A stretch of 63,411 bases of DNA, from contig NZ_JAPYKK010000023.1 in NCBI RefSeq assembly GCF_029623395.1, positions 1-63,411 of the forward strand, given 5' to 3'. The position numbers and the translations under genes were made by a program. Under the pieces are notes generated by a model. It worked only from the letters and a program-made list of their open reading frames with translations, was not told the origin of the DNA and made no database searches. This stretch comes from Sphingomonas echinoides. Lineage in GTDB: Bacteria > Pseudomonadota > Alphaproteobacteria > Sphingomonadales > Sphingomonadaceae. This document shows, one piece after another, positions 10,502 through 19,819 of the stretch; positions within the stretch are counted from its first letter, which is position 1, and each line of letters begins with the position of its first letter.

Positions 10502-11158
10502 CTAATAGGCCCGGGCATGCACCGATGCCACGGCACCAGCCCGGCTATGCACGCCCAACGCTTTGTAAAGTCCGCATAAATGAACCTTAATCGTCCCCTC
10601 CGACAGCTTCAGCCGGTACGCGATTTCCTTTGTGGAAGCCCCGTCCACCAGAAGCTCGAGGACTTGTTCCTGACGCCGCGTCAGCAGGCCTTTGGACCGA
10701 TCTTCCGATTGCTCGGGGACGGACAGGTTCGCAACACTGTCGGGCAGATAAATGTGACCTGATACGACCATATGAATCGCTCTGGCGATTTCGTCCATCG
10801 GCGTCGTTTCCAAAACGTAGGCGTGCGCGCCGGCGCTGACCAAGGCCAGGATCTTCATCCGCTCCTGGCTTTGGCCTATCACGACGATCCGCAACTGCGG
10901 ATAGGCGAGCCTCAGGCTGCGCAACGTGGTATGGCACTGGCCTTTGATAACATCCGAGTTGACGATAATAAGGCTCGCCGCGCTGGAGTGCGCAAGACAG
11001 TATTGCGCATTACTCCAGTTCGACGCTTCATAAACCTTGTCTATCAATATCCTCCGACGCATCAGGTCGGATATTGCGAACCGGAATATTTCCGCTCCAC
11101 TCGCGACGATTGCACACGGCAAATCGCCTTCATTTTGAAGCATCGCAACGTTTTTCAT
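10502..11158 (-). CDS. NarL/LuxR-type regulator with a degenerate receiver
   Basis: 218 residues from the ATG at 11158, which has GGGGG upstream; an ATG 13 codons earlier is possible. The C-terminal LuxR helix-turn-helix is clear (LTRRQEQVLELL, then STKEIAYRLKLSEGTIKVHL). The N-terminal half is receiver-like, but the phospho-acceptor position reads LIIVN instead of a strand ending in Asp, and the acidic patch at the start is missing. It is therefore probably not controlled by phosphorylation. It lies immediately upstream of the oxidase/SCO/peroxidase genes on the same strand and is the obvious candidate for their regulator; this role is inferred from position. Confidence 0.85.
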   Translation of the reverse strand: MKNVAMLQNEGDLPCAIVASGAEIFRFAISDLMRRRILIDKVYEASNWSNAQYCLAHSSAASLIIVNSDVIKGQCHTTLRSLRLAYPQLRIVVIGQSQERMKILALVSAGAHAYVLETTPMDEIARAIHMVVSGHIYLPDSVANLSVPEQSEDRSKGLLTRRQEQVLELLVDGASTKEIAYRLKLSEGTIKVHLCGLYKALGVHSRAGAVASVHARAY

Positions 11159-12545
11159 GGTGCCCCCATGGTTTATTGCTGCTGACACGCCCACCATAGC
11201 TGTGCGGGTTTGTATGCTAAGCAGGCGTACCGATTAATAGCGCATCGGGGGCATGAGTTATATATCGTCATAATGGCGTAAGGCGTCCAGCAGCTGGACG
11301 AAAACGTCTGTGGATGGCGCGCGCCCGCTGATGCCACCACGGTGCGGACGCATCCTTGTTCCGATCATGATCGTGCGGTTCGAAGTTCAGGCTGCGGAGA
11401 CGCTCTGTGCTGCAAATATGATGTCCTACAGCCCGGTGTTGCTTATAGGATGAGCATTCGCATTGCGGAGTCCGGAGCGTGTATGCTCAAGCGCTTCCCG
11501 CAATCGATGCTGCGTCGTTCGATACGCCCGAAACTGCGGTTTTCGGGCGACGAAGCGACACCGATCGGCAGCAAACGGCCTGAGACTGGCGGCGATTTCA
11601 CCATGAACGGACGCATTTCGACAGCAAACGCAAAAAGGCCCCGGACGCGGATGCGTTCGAGGCTGTGTGGTGTAGTTGGTTGCGGGGACAGGATTTCACC
11701 GCTGTAGAACCCGCTTTCGTCTGTTTGGCGAAGTTTTGATGCCGTTGCGGCTGTGACCAAAATCACAAAACCCGTTTCGCGTCAGATGCATACTTTCGTG
11801 CAGCAGGCTATGCATCATCATGACGTGGTACACGAGCTTCCTTTGGCACCTTGCGCTCAATTTTCGGCGCTAAGGGTGACGTTCCAGCGCTGCCTTCAGA
11901 GGCTTGGCGCCAAACCCAGCACCGAGTGAGATCCCACCACGGCTGCTATTGGCAGGTGTGCCAATCCGTATCCCAAAGGAGGATATTGGTCGGTGGCTTT
12001 TCGCAGCACCAATTGGGATGCGGTCGTCCACTGTCGCAGTCAAATGGGAACATCGGCAAAGCCAGTCGGCAAAGCGACCAAGGCGCACGTCGGCCATGCC
12101 GATCGCACAGGCCAGTCCATCGCACGACGGCTGGACAATCACGTCGATTGATCCGCTGACAGTATCACGTCTCGACACGTTCCACCGCTTCCCAATCGGA
12201 GGGGAATTGCCTACACCATAAGCGTGGCAGGGACGTGACGATGCGCCCCGATCCCGCCGGGGCAGGCGCGATCATCGGAGCCATGGCGTGTCGGACGCCC
12301 GCTCATCGACCGATCCCTAGGCAAGTGGATCGGTAGCTCCGCTGTGAGGCAACCGCCTTGCGACAGAGATAATTGGAAAGGGGCCGAACCTTCTCCTTCA
12401 CCCGCAGCCGATCGGGCTGCTGCTGATGGAGCATCTTTGTGCCCGCTCATGTTGTCGCGGATCAGCGGTTGAATGCAACGGTAGCGTTGCCTTTTCCCCC
12501 TTCTCCGAAAAGTCGCATTTCCCTTCCCCACGCTTCCCAAAAAAT
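11159..12545. other. Long gene-poor stretch
   Basis: About 1.4 kb with only short overlapping frames that show no family resemblance or convincing starts. The base composition is less GC-rich near 11220-11460 and 11700-11830. I see no RNA gene or IS end. It separates the oxidase locus from the plasmid-like region. Confidence 0.5.
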
Positions 12546-12580
12546 AGGTGTCGAAATGTCTCAGGTGTCATCCGACACCT
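12546..12580. promoter_or_regulatory. AGGTGTC repeat and hairpin
   Basis: AGGTGTC occurs directly repeated at 12546 and 12563. The second copy pairs with GACACCT at 12574-12580 across a four-base loop. This looks like an operator or protein-binding hairpin at the edge of the mobilization region. Its function is unknown. Confidence 0.35.
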
Positions 12581-12710
12581 TTGACGCTCAACATGAGCGG
12601 TACAATTCAATATCTAATTTCGGGGAACATGCGGGTTTCCCGGGAGATAAGAATAAAAAGGCCTTTAGCTGCGCAATCATACTCGTAGCTGGCCCAAACT
12701 CCGCGCCAGA

Positions 12711-13017
12711 CTCAGGTCTGGGGACATCGTGCCGGGGACCATGCGCCCGGCATGGAAAAGAACAGCAAGTCGTGTCGTGTCCACCGCGCCGTGCGCCGGG
12801 CCGTCTGTCGCTATGCTCTGTCCGGCCCTCGGTGGAACGACAGGACTTGGCAGGAGGGGGCATCCCCCTTCCCACACCCTCCCCCGGAAGAACGCCAGCA
12901 TCCATCCCGGCTACTGCCCCGGCTCAATGGTCCCAACCTCAGGTTTGGGGAAAGGCTTGGCTGCCCCAGACTCAGGTTTGGGGAAGCCCTCGCTGGCCGC
13001 AAACTCAGGTTTGGGGA
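12711..13017 (+). repeat. Phased direct repeats upstream of the mobilization genes
   Basis: CTCAGGTTTGGGGA occurs at 12938, 12971 and 13004, spaced exactly 33 bp (about three helical turns). A variant, CTCAGGTCTGGGGA, lies at 12711. Each is preceded by a CC-rich half (for example CCCAACCT), giving an imperfect palindrome. They end nine bases before the MobC-like start. Candidate roles are oriT accessory sites, operators for the mob operon, or iterons. Confidence 0.7.
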
Positions 13018-13025
13018 GATGCCCG

Positions 13026-13439
13026 ATGAGCGGCACCTCCGGATCGGAATGCCGTCAGCGGCACCGCGACGTACGTATTCGGCTGCGGAATGAAGATGAA
13101 CTGGGTCAGTTTGATCAATTGGTCGGCGACGCGGGTTTCCACGGTCCCCATGCGCGCGGCGACTGGCTTCGCCATCATCTGCCAGGCGTGGTGGTACGTC
13201 CTACGCCCCCCTCCCCCGCGCCAACGGTCCACAAGTGGGTAGATACGATCGCCGCCCTGGACGGATTAGCGAGCCAGATCGCGGCACTACCGGCGCTACT
13301 CGAGCGCATACAGACCGGCACGCTCCGCTTCGATGACGCGGATCGCCTCCGCGCGACCTTTCCGGCGATCGTCGCCCGGCTTCTCGAGAAAGCCGACAAG
13401 GCCATCGGCGACATTCACGCCCGGATCAACGAGCGATGA
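13026..13439 (+). CDS. Small MobC-like mobilization accessory protein
   Basis: 137 residues from the ATG at 13026, just after the phased repeats. It has a basic N-terminal half (RQRHRDVRIRL) and a helical C-terminal half. Its stop overlaps the relaxase start as ATGA, the usual arrangement for a relaxase accessory protein that binds oriT. A longer frame extends upstream through the repeats to 12729, but its extra part is made of the repeat units read as codons and is unlikely to be translated. No decisive motif is visible, so the name rests mainly on size, position and coupling. Confidence 0.6.
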   Translation: MSGTSGSECRQRHRDVRIRLRNEDELGQFDQLVGDAGFHGPHARGDWLRHHLPGVVVRPTPPSPAPTVHKWVDTIAALDGLASQIAALPALLERIQTGTLRFDDADRLRATFPAIVARLLEKADKAIGDIHARINER

Positions 13440-16138
13440 TCATCAAGGTCACCCGTGGAAACTCCGCTGACGGGCTGCTCGTCTATCAGCGGCGGCTCGA
13501 CCGTACACCTGCGGAACAGGCAGGCGTCCGCCTCTTCGACATGCACGGTATCTACAACATGGCGAACGCTGCCGCCGTTCTCGACCGTGCGGCAGCGCGC
13601 AGCGGTCGCAAGAACCCGATCGTCCATATCATCATCCGCGCGGAGCGCGGACTCAGCGATCCTGAGTTGCGTATAGCGATGATGGCTGCGCTGGAAGAAG
13701 CCGGACTGGCCACCAACGCCTGGATCGCCTTCCGTCACGACAACGATGACGACGACCCTGGTGACCACATGCATATCGCTGGGGTGGCGGCCGATCTTGA
13801 AGGCAATCCGCCACCCCGCTTTTTGAGATCCGTGTCGCTCGAACGAAAGGTAACCACCGAGGAGGCCGCCGGCCTACCATCAGGCGATGCACGTAGCCGT
13901 GCCTGGGACAGCCAACTGCGCCGACGACTGATGGCAACGGCGCGGCATCTCGAAGACGATTTCGACCTGCGGCCGCTTGCACGGGACCGTGCCACCTTGA
14001 ACAGGCCGGTCCGCGACACGGCCAGGGTCAGCCGAGGCGCCGTCGATCGTGAACAGCGCACCGGCATTCCTGCGCTGGCCGACCTGCTCGATACGCCCGC
14101 GACACAGGCCGCATTGGATGAACCGGATTACACTGCTCGAGCCACGGCGCTCGCCAAGCTCGATCTCGAATTGCGGCCATTCTTGCGAAAGAATGGCGAT
14201 ATGGCGGGGCTTCGGCTTTACCGCATCTCCGACCCGAACCTGCATTGCCCAGTGTCCGCATTGGGCGGGGCCTTCAGCCACAAGGCACTCGATCGACGAT
14301 CCCCTGTGTCTTTCGCAGACTGGTACCAGCACCACACACCCGCGGCAGAGACTGCTCCGGCACCAGCCATCGACAAACCCGCGTCCTTGAGGTCGCGCTA
14401 CGCCGAATATACCCGTCAGGTCGCGGCACAGCAGATCCGTCTTCGCGAGGAGCGCATCGAGGTGATAGCGTGGCGCAAGCGCGAGCGCGCCAAGGCGTTG
14501 GCCCGGCGGAAAGCCGCTGCTCCGATGGCCGGAACTCGAAGCGCGCGTGTCCACCGCGCCGCAGCGGTTGCGAGCTATCGCCTGGAATGCCAGCAGATCG
14601 ACCGCGAAGCCAGGGGACAACATGCCGCGCTGGATGATCGTCGGGTACGCCGACTGGACTATATCAATTGGCTGGCGGGGGAGGCGAAAACCGATCCAGA
14701 GGCGGCACGCAAACTCGCTGCTTTCCGAACACGCGAGGCGAAGACGCCCCTTGCCCCCATCCCGGCCGTGTCCACCGCGCCGATGCCAATCCAACATGCG
14801 GCTCCCATGCCGCTCTCACCGGCCGAGAAAGCGGTGCTGGTGGCAGAGCAGGAACGCCTCATGCGTGCCGCCGATGAATTCAGCGCAGACGGAGCGGTCC
14901 TGAGCCGGCACAGTGACATCGAAGCACTCGCCGCGCGGCTGGATGCGATTGGCGTCAAGATGATCGTCGATGCCGATCGTCAGGACCGCCGTGTCCGGGT
15001 CAAGCGAGACGCGGTACAAATCGACGGCGTGACGATGACGGCGAAGCCGAAGAGAGCGCGGGCATCCTCTGTGCTTACGCAGGCGAAGCTGACGGAGCAG
15101 GCGCAACTCGGCGAAGAGCGCGATCTCCCCATCGCAATACATTCCGTGCAAGGAATTGCCCCGCGCGCCGGCGAAACGCCGGCGTCCTTAGTAGACCGCT
15201 TTTATCAAGAGCGGCGGCTGACGCGCTGGATGACGCCAATGCAGGATGTCGCCATTCGAAACGAATGGGCGGCATCGAACGCTGAACTTGTCCGTCAATC
15301 CACGCCGCCTGCTTCAACCTCGGCGCCTGATATGACGTTCGACCGGCCGGCGATGCCGCCCAGCCCCCCGCCGGGCATGCCGGTCGAAGCACATTGCGCC
15401 ATCATACCATCGACAACGCCGCAAACCGCTCTGCTCGCCGATGGGCGTTCTGTGGTGCCTGAAGCAATTGCAGCCAAGCAATATGCCCATGTCGATGATG
15501 CCATGGCGATAATAAATGCGCAGCGTCCGGTAACCACACCGGCACGACCGGCTACATCACCCGCAAAGGACGCCGCAACGGCATCGCCAGAACATACGCC
15601 TTCGTTGATCCCGCACGTCACCCAGCCTGCGCGCGTCGCAGCATCACCACAGGCGGCGAAGCCGATCGTGGCCACTTCGCCAGCCCCGCCCGGCATCATG
15701 CCGCCTGTCCAAGTGCACGTCTCCGTGCATGCCGCCCGGCCAGTCGACACACGCAATACCCAGGATGCTCATCTGATCGCACGCTGGCTCGTCGCCACGG
15801 AGGCGGCCAGCGCCGATCCAACCTGCCGACGGGAGAGCGAAACGCTCGCCGCGCGGCTGGTCGCTCGTGATCAGCTTGGGATTTTGGATGCGGAGATGCA
15901 GGCGCAGGCCGTACGGGAAGCCGACGCCTATCGGGCTCGACTGGCCGAAGAAGCTCAAGAGGCGGAGAGGCGTCAGAAAGAGCTGCTTGCCCTGCCCACG
16001 CCAACACCTCCGTTCGCCAGGACGCCAGCGGGGCCGGCATCGTCGCTGGCGGACGGGCCAGCAAAACCCACCAAACCGAGACGCCCCGCAAGGCTACAGC
16101 ATATCGGCAAGATCAGCGATCCATGGCAACGATCATGA
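13436..16138 (+). CDS. Relaxase / mobilization protein
   Basis: 900 residues. The N-terminal 150 residues look like a relaxase: a strand with HIIIRAERG, then RHDNDDDDPGDHMHIA, which fits the histidine-rich metal-binding motif (HxD...HxH) that positions the nicking tyrosine. A candidate N-terminal tyrosine lies in VYQRRLD (about residue 17). The central part is charged and helical. From about residue 620 on, the protein is proline/alanine-rich and probably a linker. The C-terminus ends in a coiled-coil-like stretch and a basic tail. Relaxases nick at oriT and pilot the strand during conjugation. It starts inside the stop of the MobC-like gene. No type IV secretion genes are seen nearby, so the element would be mobilizable rather than self-transmissible. 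Confidence 0.78.
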   Translation: MIIKVTRGNSADGLLVYQRRLDRTPAEQAGVRLFDMHGIYNMANAAAVLDRAAARSGRKNPIVHIIIRAERGLSDPELRIAMMAALEEAGLATNAWIAFRHDNDDDDPGDHMHIAGVAADLEGNPPPRFLRSVSLERKVTTEEAAGLPSGDARSRAWDSQLRRRLMATARHLEDDFDLRPLARDRATLNRPVRDTARVSRGAVDREQRTGIPALADLLDTPATQAALDEPDYTARATALAKLDLELRPFLRKNGDMAGLRLYRISDPNLHCPVSALGGAFSHKALDRRSPVSFADWYQHHTPAAETAPAPAIDKPASLRSRYAEYTRQVAAQQIRLREERIEVIAWRKRERAKALARRKAAAPMAGTRSARVHRAAAVASYRLECQQIDREARGQHAALDDRRVRRLDYINWLAGEAKTDPEAARKLAAFRTREAKTPLAPIPAVSTAPMPIQHAAPMPLSPAEKAVLVAEQERLMRAADEFSADGAVLSRHSDIEALAARLDAIGVKMIVDADRQDRRVRVKRDAVQIDGVTMTAKPKRARASSVLTQAKLTEQAQLGEERDLPIAIHSVQGIAPRAGETPASLVDRFYQERRLTRWMTPMQDVAIRNEWAASNAELVRQSTPPASTSAPDMTFDRPAMPPSPPPGMPVEAHCAIIPSTTPQTALLADGRSVVPEAIAAKQYAHVDDAMAIINAQRPVTTPARPATSPAKDAATASPEHTPSLIPHVTQPARVAASPQAAKPIVATSPAPPGIMPPVQVHVSVHAARPVDTRNTQDAHLIARWLVATEAASADPTCRRESETLAARLVARDQLGILDAEMQAQAVREADAYRARLAEEAQEAERRQKELLALPTPTPPFARTPAGPASSLADGPAKPTKPRRPARLQHIGKISDPWQRS

Positions 16139-16176
16139 TCGACCCCCGCCGTGCCAAGACGAGGGCGATGCGATCG

Positions 16177-16542
16177 TTACATGGTGATGTACCACTTGCC
16201 CTCGACGCGGCGGACTTTGCCCGAGTCCGCCTGCGTCGAACCGTCGCCATAATGGGTGACGGTGGTCACCACGGCATGATCGGCGTGGACTGTATCGACC
16301 TTCTCGACCGCGACCGATGTCACACCGCCCTTCGCCTGCGCTTTCCGGGCCTTGTCCTGCAGCAGCGGCGCGATGAGGATGCCGGCAGTCGCCTTGACCT
16401 CCGGGTCGACCTGCTCGAGCGCCTCGGTGGTCTGGCCGCGTCCCGCGGCTTCCCTGGCGGCGCGGGCAGCGTCACCCGGTCCTTGGCCACGAGCAGTCAA
16501 CGCAAGCAGCATTTCCGCTACGACAAATGCACGCGTTCGCAT
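16177..16542 (-). CDS. Small secreted protein of unknown function
   Basis: 121 residues from the ATG at 16542, which has AAGGAG nine bases upstream and gives a signal-peptide-like start (MRTRAFVVAEMLLALTA). An ATG at 16572 overlapping the upstream stop would add ten residues. The C-terminal half (VTTVTHYGDGSTQ..GKWYITM) resembles NTF2-like lipoprotein or secreted folds, but no family can be assigned. It is the last gene of a minus-strand group that includes the broken S8 protease. Confidence 0.55.
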   Translation of the reverse strand: MRTRAFVVAEMLLALTARGQGPGDAARAAREAAGRGQTTEALEQVDPEVKATAGILIAPLLQDKARKAQAKGGVTSVAVEKVDTVHADHAVVTTVTHYGDGSTQADSGKVRRVEGKWYITM

Positions 16543-16571
16543 CGCCGGCATCTCCTTCCTCATGTCGGCCA

Positions 16572-17081
16572 TCACAGCGCCGGCTTCCTGGGGCGAGCGG
16601 CGAATAAGGCGTCGGCGGCCTGCTCGACGAGCCTGCCCGGCTGCTGGCTGGACCCTTCCGGCGGCGCGATTGAGACCGAGCCGCCCCGCGGGCCGAGGTC
16701 GGCGCTGGCGCGGAAGCCGCTGCTTCCTCTGCTCCAGCGCGCGGTGAACGTATCGCCCGTCTGCTCCTCTCCGGGCTTGCCCCATTTATCGAGCAGCATC
16801 CGCCGCCACTGGGCAACCGCGGTGCCCGACGGCGAGAGATAGACGATCGAGGACAGGTGCGCCCCGTCCGGCCAGACCAGCGTCCTCAGCATGTATCGCC
16901 CGCCCGCATCATCTTCGAGCGTCGCTTCACTCAGCACGCTGCGCCTGGTCGGCACACCGCCAGTACCGCCATGGATGTTGACGGCACTACGGACCTGCGT
17001 CTCGAAGTCGACATAGCGGAGCACGTTCCTGATCGTGAGGTAGCGGGCCGCAATCGCGGCTTCGGCGTCCGCCTGGGTCAT
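16572..17081 (-). CDS. Hypothetical protein, possibly the displaced 3' half of the upstream gene
   Basis: 169 residues from the first ATG (17081). The same frame continues upstream of that ATG as FDLGGFRLG, which reads like the beginning of the domain rather than non-coding DNA. This suggests that the true start lies in the preceding signal-peptide gene and that a one-base loss near 17115 separates them. Its stop shares one base with an ATG of the following gene. The function is unknown; the mid part has LSSIVYLSPSG and RMLLDKWGKPG segments. Confidence 0.5.
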   Translation of the reverse strand: MTQADAEAAIAARYLTIRNVLRYVDFETQVRSAVNIHGGTGGVPTRRSVLSEATLEDDAGGRYMLRTLVWPDGAHLSSIVYLSPSGTAVAQWRRMLLDKWGKPGEEQTGDTFTARWSRGSSGFRASADLGPRGGSVSIAPPEGSSQQPGRLVEQAADALFAARPRKPAL

Positions 17082-17098
17082 GCCGAGGCGGAAGCCGC

Positions 17099-17311
17099 CT
17101 AGATCAAAAGTCGCGACATCACGGTGACGGTGCGGTCGGCCGCCCTGGTCAGTCCGACGACGGTCGGGGTCGCAGGCATGGCGATCTCAGGTTGCTTCGG
17201 CCCGTTGCCCAGCAGGCTCGGGACCTTGTCGAGCAATCTCGTCAGCGGCGCGCGTTGGGCAGCGACAGGCACGGCGGTCAGCCCGATGAGGAGCGCGATG
17301 GTCAAACGCAT
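17099..17311 (-). CDS. Short secreted protein, possibly the 5' half of a split gene
   Basis: 70 residues with a clear signal peptide (MRLTIALLIGLTAVPVAAQ) and an AAAGGA site upstream. After the cleavage site only about 50 residues follow before a TAG. The next frame picks up a domain-like sequence immediately (see 16572-17081), so this may be the N-terminal part of a frameshifted gene of about 247 residues. Confidence 0.5.
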   Translation of the reverse strand: MRLTIALLIGLTAVPVAAQRAPLTRLLDKVPSLLGNGPKQPEIAMPATPTVVGLTRAADRTVTVMSRLLI

Positions 17312-17344
17312 GTTTGGTCCTTTCTGTGTAGATGTCGGATGGGG

Positions 17345-19284
17345 TCAGAAGCCGGTTTGCCAGCCGACGAGCGCGGCGACGGAGCCGTCGCTGACGTCGT
17401 GCAGGACGCCAAGGCGCAGCGGCATCGCGGTGCGGCTGACATAGCCGGCGGTCAGTTGAACGCGGCGCGGTCCGGCAAGGCTGGCACGTGTGACGCCATA
17501 GGTGAGCGAGCGATTGGCAAGATCGTAGCCGCTGCCGAGCGTCAGCTCCGCCGCGCCCGCCTCGATCGCGAGCGGCTGCGCGATCCCCAGCGTCAGCGTG
17601 CCGCCGGGCACCATGCCGGTCGCCTGCACGCCGATGCGGGTGCCAAGGATCGGGGTCGCGCCGGTGACGAGCGAGGCGGCGTCGATCTTCAACCGGGTGA
17701 CGCCCAGCGAGCCATAGCCCTCCAGCGTCCAGTTATCGGTCACGCCGATCCACTGGCGCGCCCTCGACCATGACCGTGCGGGCGCTGCGTCCCAGCCGCA
17801 GCCCACCGGCACCGGTCGGCATCCCCATCAGCGTGCCGTCCTCGTCGATGAACGAAGCGCGCAAATCGAAACCGCCACGGCTCCAGCCCAGTGTCATCGC
17901 CTGCGCCGCGCTGCCCGACGTGCGGCCCGCGGCCATCGTCAGCCGGAGCCGTCCGCTGCCAAGCACCCGGTCGACGCCGACGCTGGTCCCGGCCTGTGGC
18001 ACATAGGCGAGCACGCCGTCCGCAAAGGGGGCCAGACCCATCACATCGGCCTGAAGCATGTCGGCAGTGTTCCATGCAGCATGCACGCCCGTGGTGCCGT
18101 CGGTGCAGCCGAATGTCCCGGCGGTCGCCGCGCTGCGGACCTGATCCGCCCCGGGACCGAAGCGGACGCTGGTAAAGCCCATGCTGCCGCTGAAACCGCC
18201 GAACGCCAGGCTCGCCTGCCGGCCCATCTGCTGGACGCGGCGCGCGATCCGGTGGTCGGCGGTAACCTGGGGCTGGACGACGAGCGCGGCGATCGAGTCG
18301 GCGAAGTCGCGGCCATAAGCATCGAGCACTGTGACATGCGATAGCGCGGTCTGGAGCGCGGCGGTGCCGAAGGCACCGGGCACGATCATCACCGATCCCG
18401 CCACGCTGGTCTGGGTGCTGCCGTTCGACAATGTCGGATCGACCGGCGCCAGCGCCGCCTTGAAGTCGACCAGCCCCATGCCGAACACCTCGTTGGATCC
18501 CGGCGCGCCCAGGTCCCAAGCGGTGTGGAGGATGACGTCGCCCGCCTGCTGCCCAGTGAGTTGCGGCCATTTCAACAGGATATCTGCGGCGAGCGCCGCC
18601 ACGACCGGCGTTGCCGAACTGGTGTCGGAGAAAACGCCGACCGTCCCGTCGACCAGCGTCGTGACGTTCAAGCCGACCGCGACGACGGTGCGGTCCTTAA
18701 TCGTGCCGACGCGGTTGGAATATTCCTCGATCTGATACGCATTGAGAACCGGCGACAGCGAGCCGACCAACAGCGCTGCCTTGCGATTGTCAGCGGCGAT
18801 CCACTGCGCGTTGTAAGGATCGGCGCGAAATTGCCGGCCGAGTTGACGAGCAGACCGCCAGTCGCAGCGAGCCGTTCGGTCGCGGCGGTCCAGCCCGGGC
18901 TGCCGCCGACCAGCGACGAGCTAACGATCTTGATGCCCTTGTCCGCCGCGTAGCGGATCGCCTCGTCGGTGTGCGACAGAATCTCGGTTTGCGTCTTCTC
19001 TTCCCAGTCGGCGACGCGCAGCGCGACGATGGCGGCGGACAGGGCATAGCCAACCGTGCCGGAGCCATTTCGCCCGGCGGCGATGATGTTGGTGACCGCG
19101 GTGCCGTGGGTGATGGCGTTGGCGCGGGAGTTGGTGTCGGGCTGGGCGTGGGCGTCACGCCCGATGTCGGCGGTGGCGCCACGCTGCCCGCGCTGCCGAC
19201 CCCGCCGCCACCGCCGCAGGCGGCGACCATCAGCGCCAGCATGCTTGCCGATGCTAACCTTATTCCCGGTCGCACCGCCTTCAT
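17345..19284 (-). pseudogene. Broken S8 (subtilisin-family) autotransporter-type protease
   Basis: The pieces lie in successive frames. The start at 19284 gives a lipoprotein signal (ALMVAACGGG) and a proline/threonine-rich linker. A second frame carries the catalytic-histidine motif HGTAVTNIIAA and a subtilase core with VNSAGN. A third frame carries the serine motif DTSSATPVVAALAA and a beta-rich passenger. The last piece (17345-17812) is a beta-barrel-like end in another frame. At least three frame changes are needed. The segment that should hold the catalytic Asp, between linker and HGTAV, is absent. Intact members are secreted or surface proteases. This copy cannot make an active enzyme. 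Confidence 0.8.
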
Positions 19285-19819
19285 CCCCCGATGAGGGATG
19301 CGCGCCGGACAGCCGGCGGCACACCGTGAAATGGCGGGGTGCCGGCCCTCTGGAGACTGGATGTTCGAAACCTGTAGTAAAACAGGCGCGGGCGCCTTTA
19401 GCGGGGTGGCCTGGACATACGCGTCCGTCACCCGGTCACAAAGAGCTTTGCGACCGTTTGTTGGTCTTGCGACCGGCTTTTACTGCGGGGTTTCGACGGC
19501 TCCGGTTCGCGGACAAACCTCCGCGAACCGCCTTAGGCTATAAGCCAGTCCTTAACGAATTGCGACAGTCGCGACGTGTTTGACGGAAAGGGCTGCCATG
19601 CCGGCAGCATGGAAAAGGCGCCGGCGGCGCCGATCCGTGACGACGGAGGAAGCGAAGGGCTTGAGAGAAAGGAAAAATAGATCGGCAACCGCCGGTCAGC
19701 CCCTTTCAACCTCTTCATAGTCGGCCGGTCGATCGCACCGGTTATCCCCAGCCTGCACGCCTGTCCGTCCGTTTGCATTAGCGGGCGGCGGGCAGGCGTG
19801 CGTCCGGAGTCATCCAATC
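19285..19819. other. Intergenic stretch with an inverted repeat upstream of the exonuclease-like genes
   Basis: No gene is supported. Near the right end lie a TTATCCCCA (19742-19750, DnaA-box-like) and a 9-bp perfect inverted repeat, GCACGCCTG at 19755-19763 with CAGGCGTGC at 19793-19801. This may be the promoter/operator or part of a replication origin for the genes that follow. Confidence 0.45.

Noticed and set aside
11342..12221. Several 100-120-codon frames in the 11.2-12.5 kb gap
   Set aside because: Overlapping on both strands, poor starts and no recognisable motifs; treated as non-coding.
12711..13017. Possible CRISPR array from regularly spaced 14-bp repeats
   Set aside because: Only three regular copies, 33-bp period with 19-bp spacers that are themselves similar, and no cas genes; better explained as protein-binding repeats.
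12439..13029. Coding frame through the phased repeats
   Set aside because: The 33-bp repeat keeps three frames open and produces repetitive peptides (GLGK, QTQVWG); no start or family supports translation.
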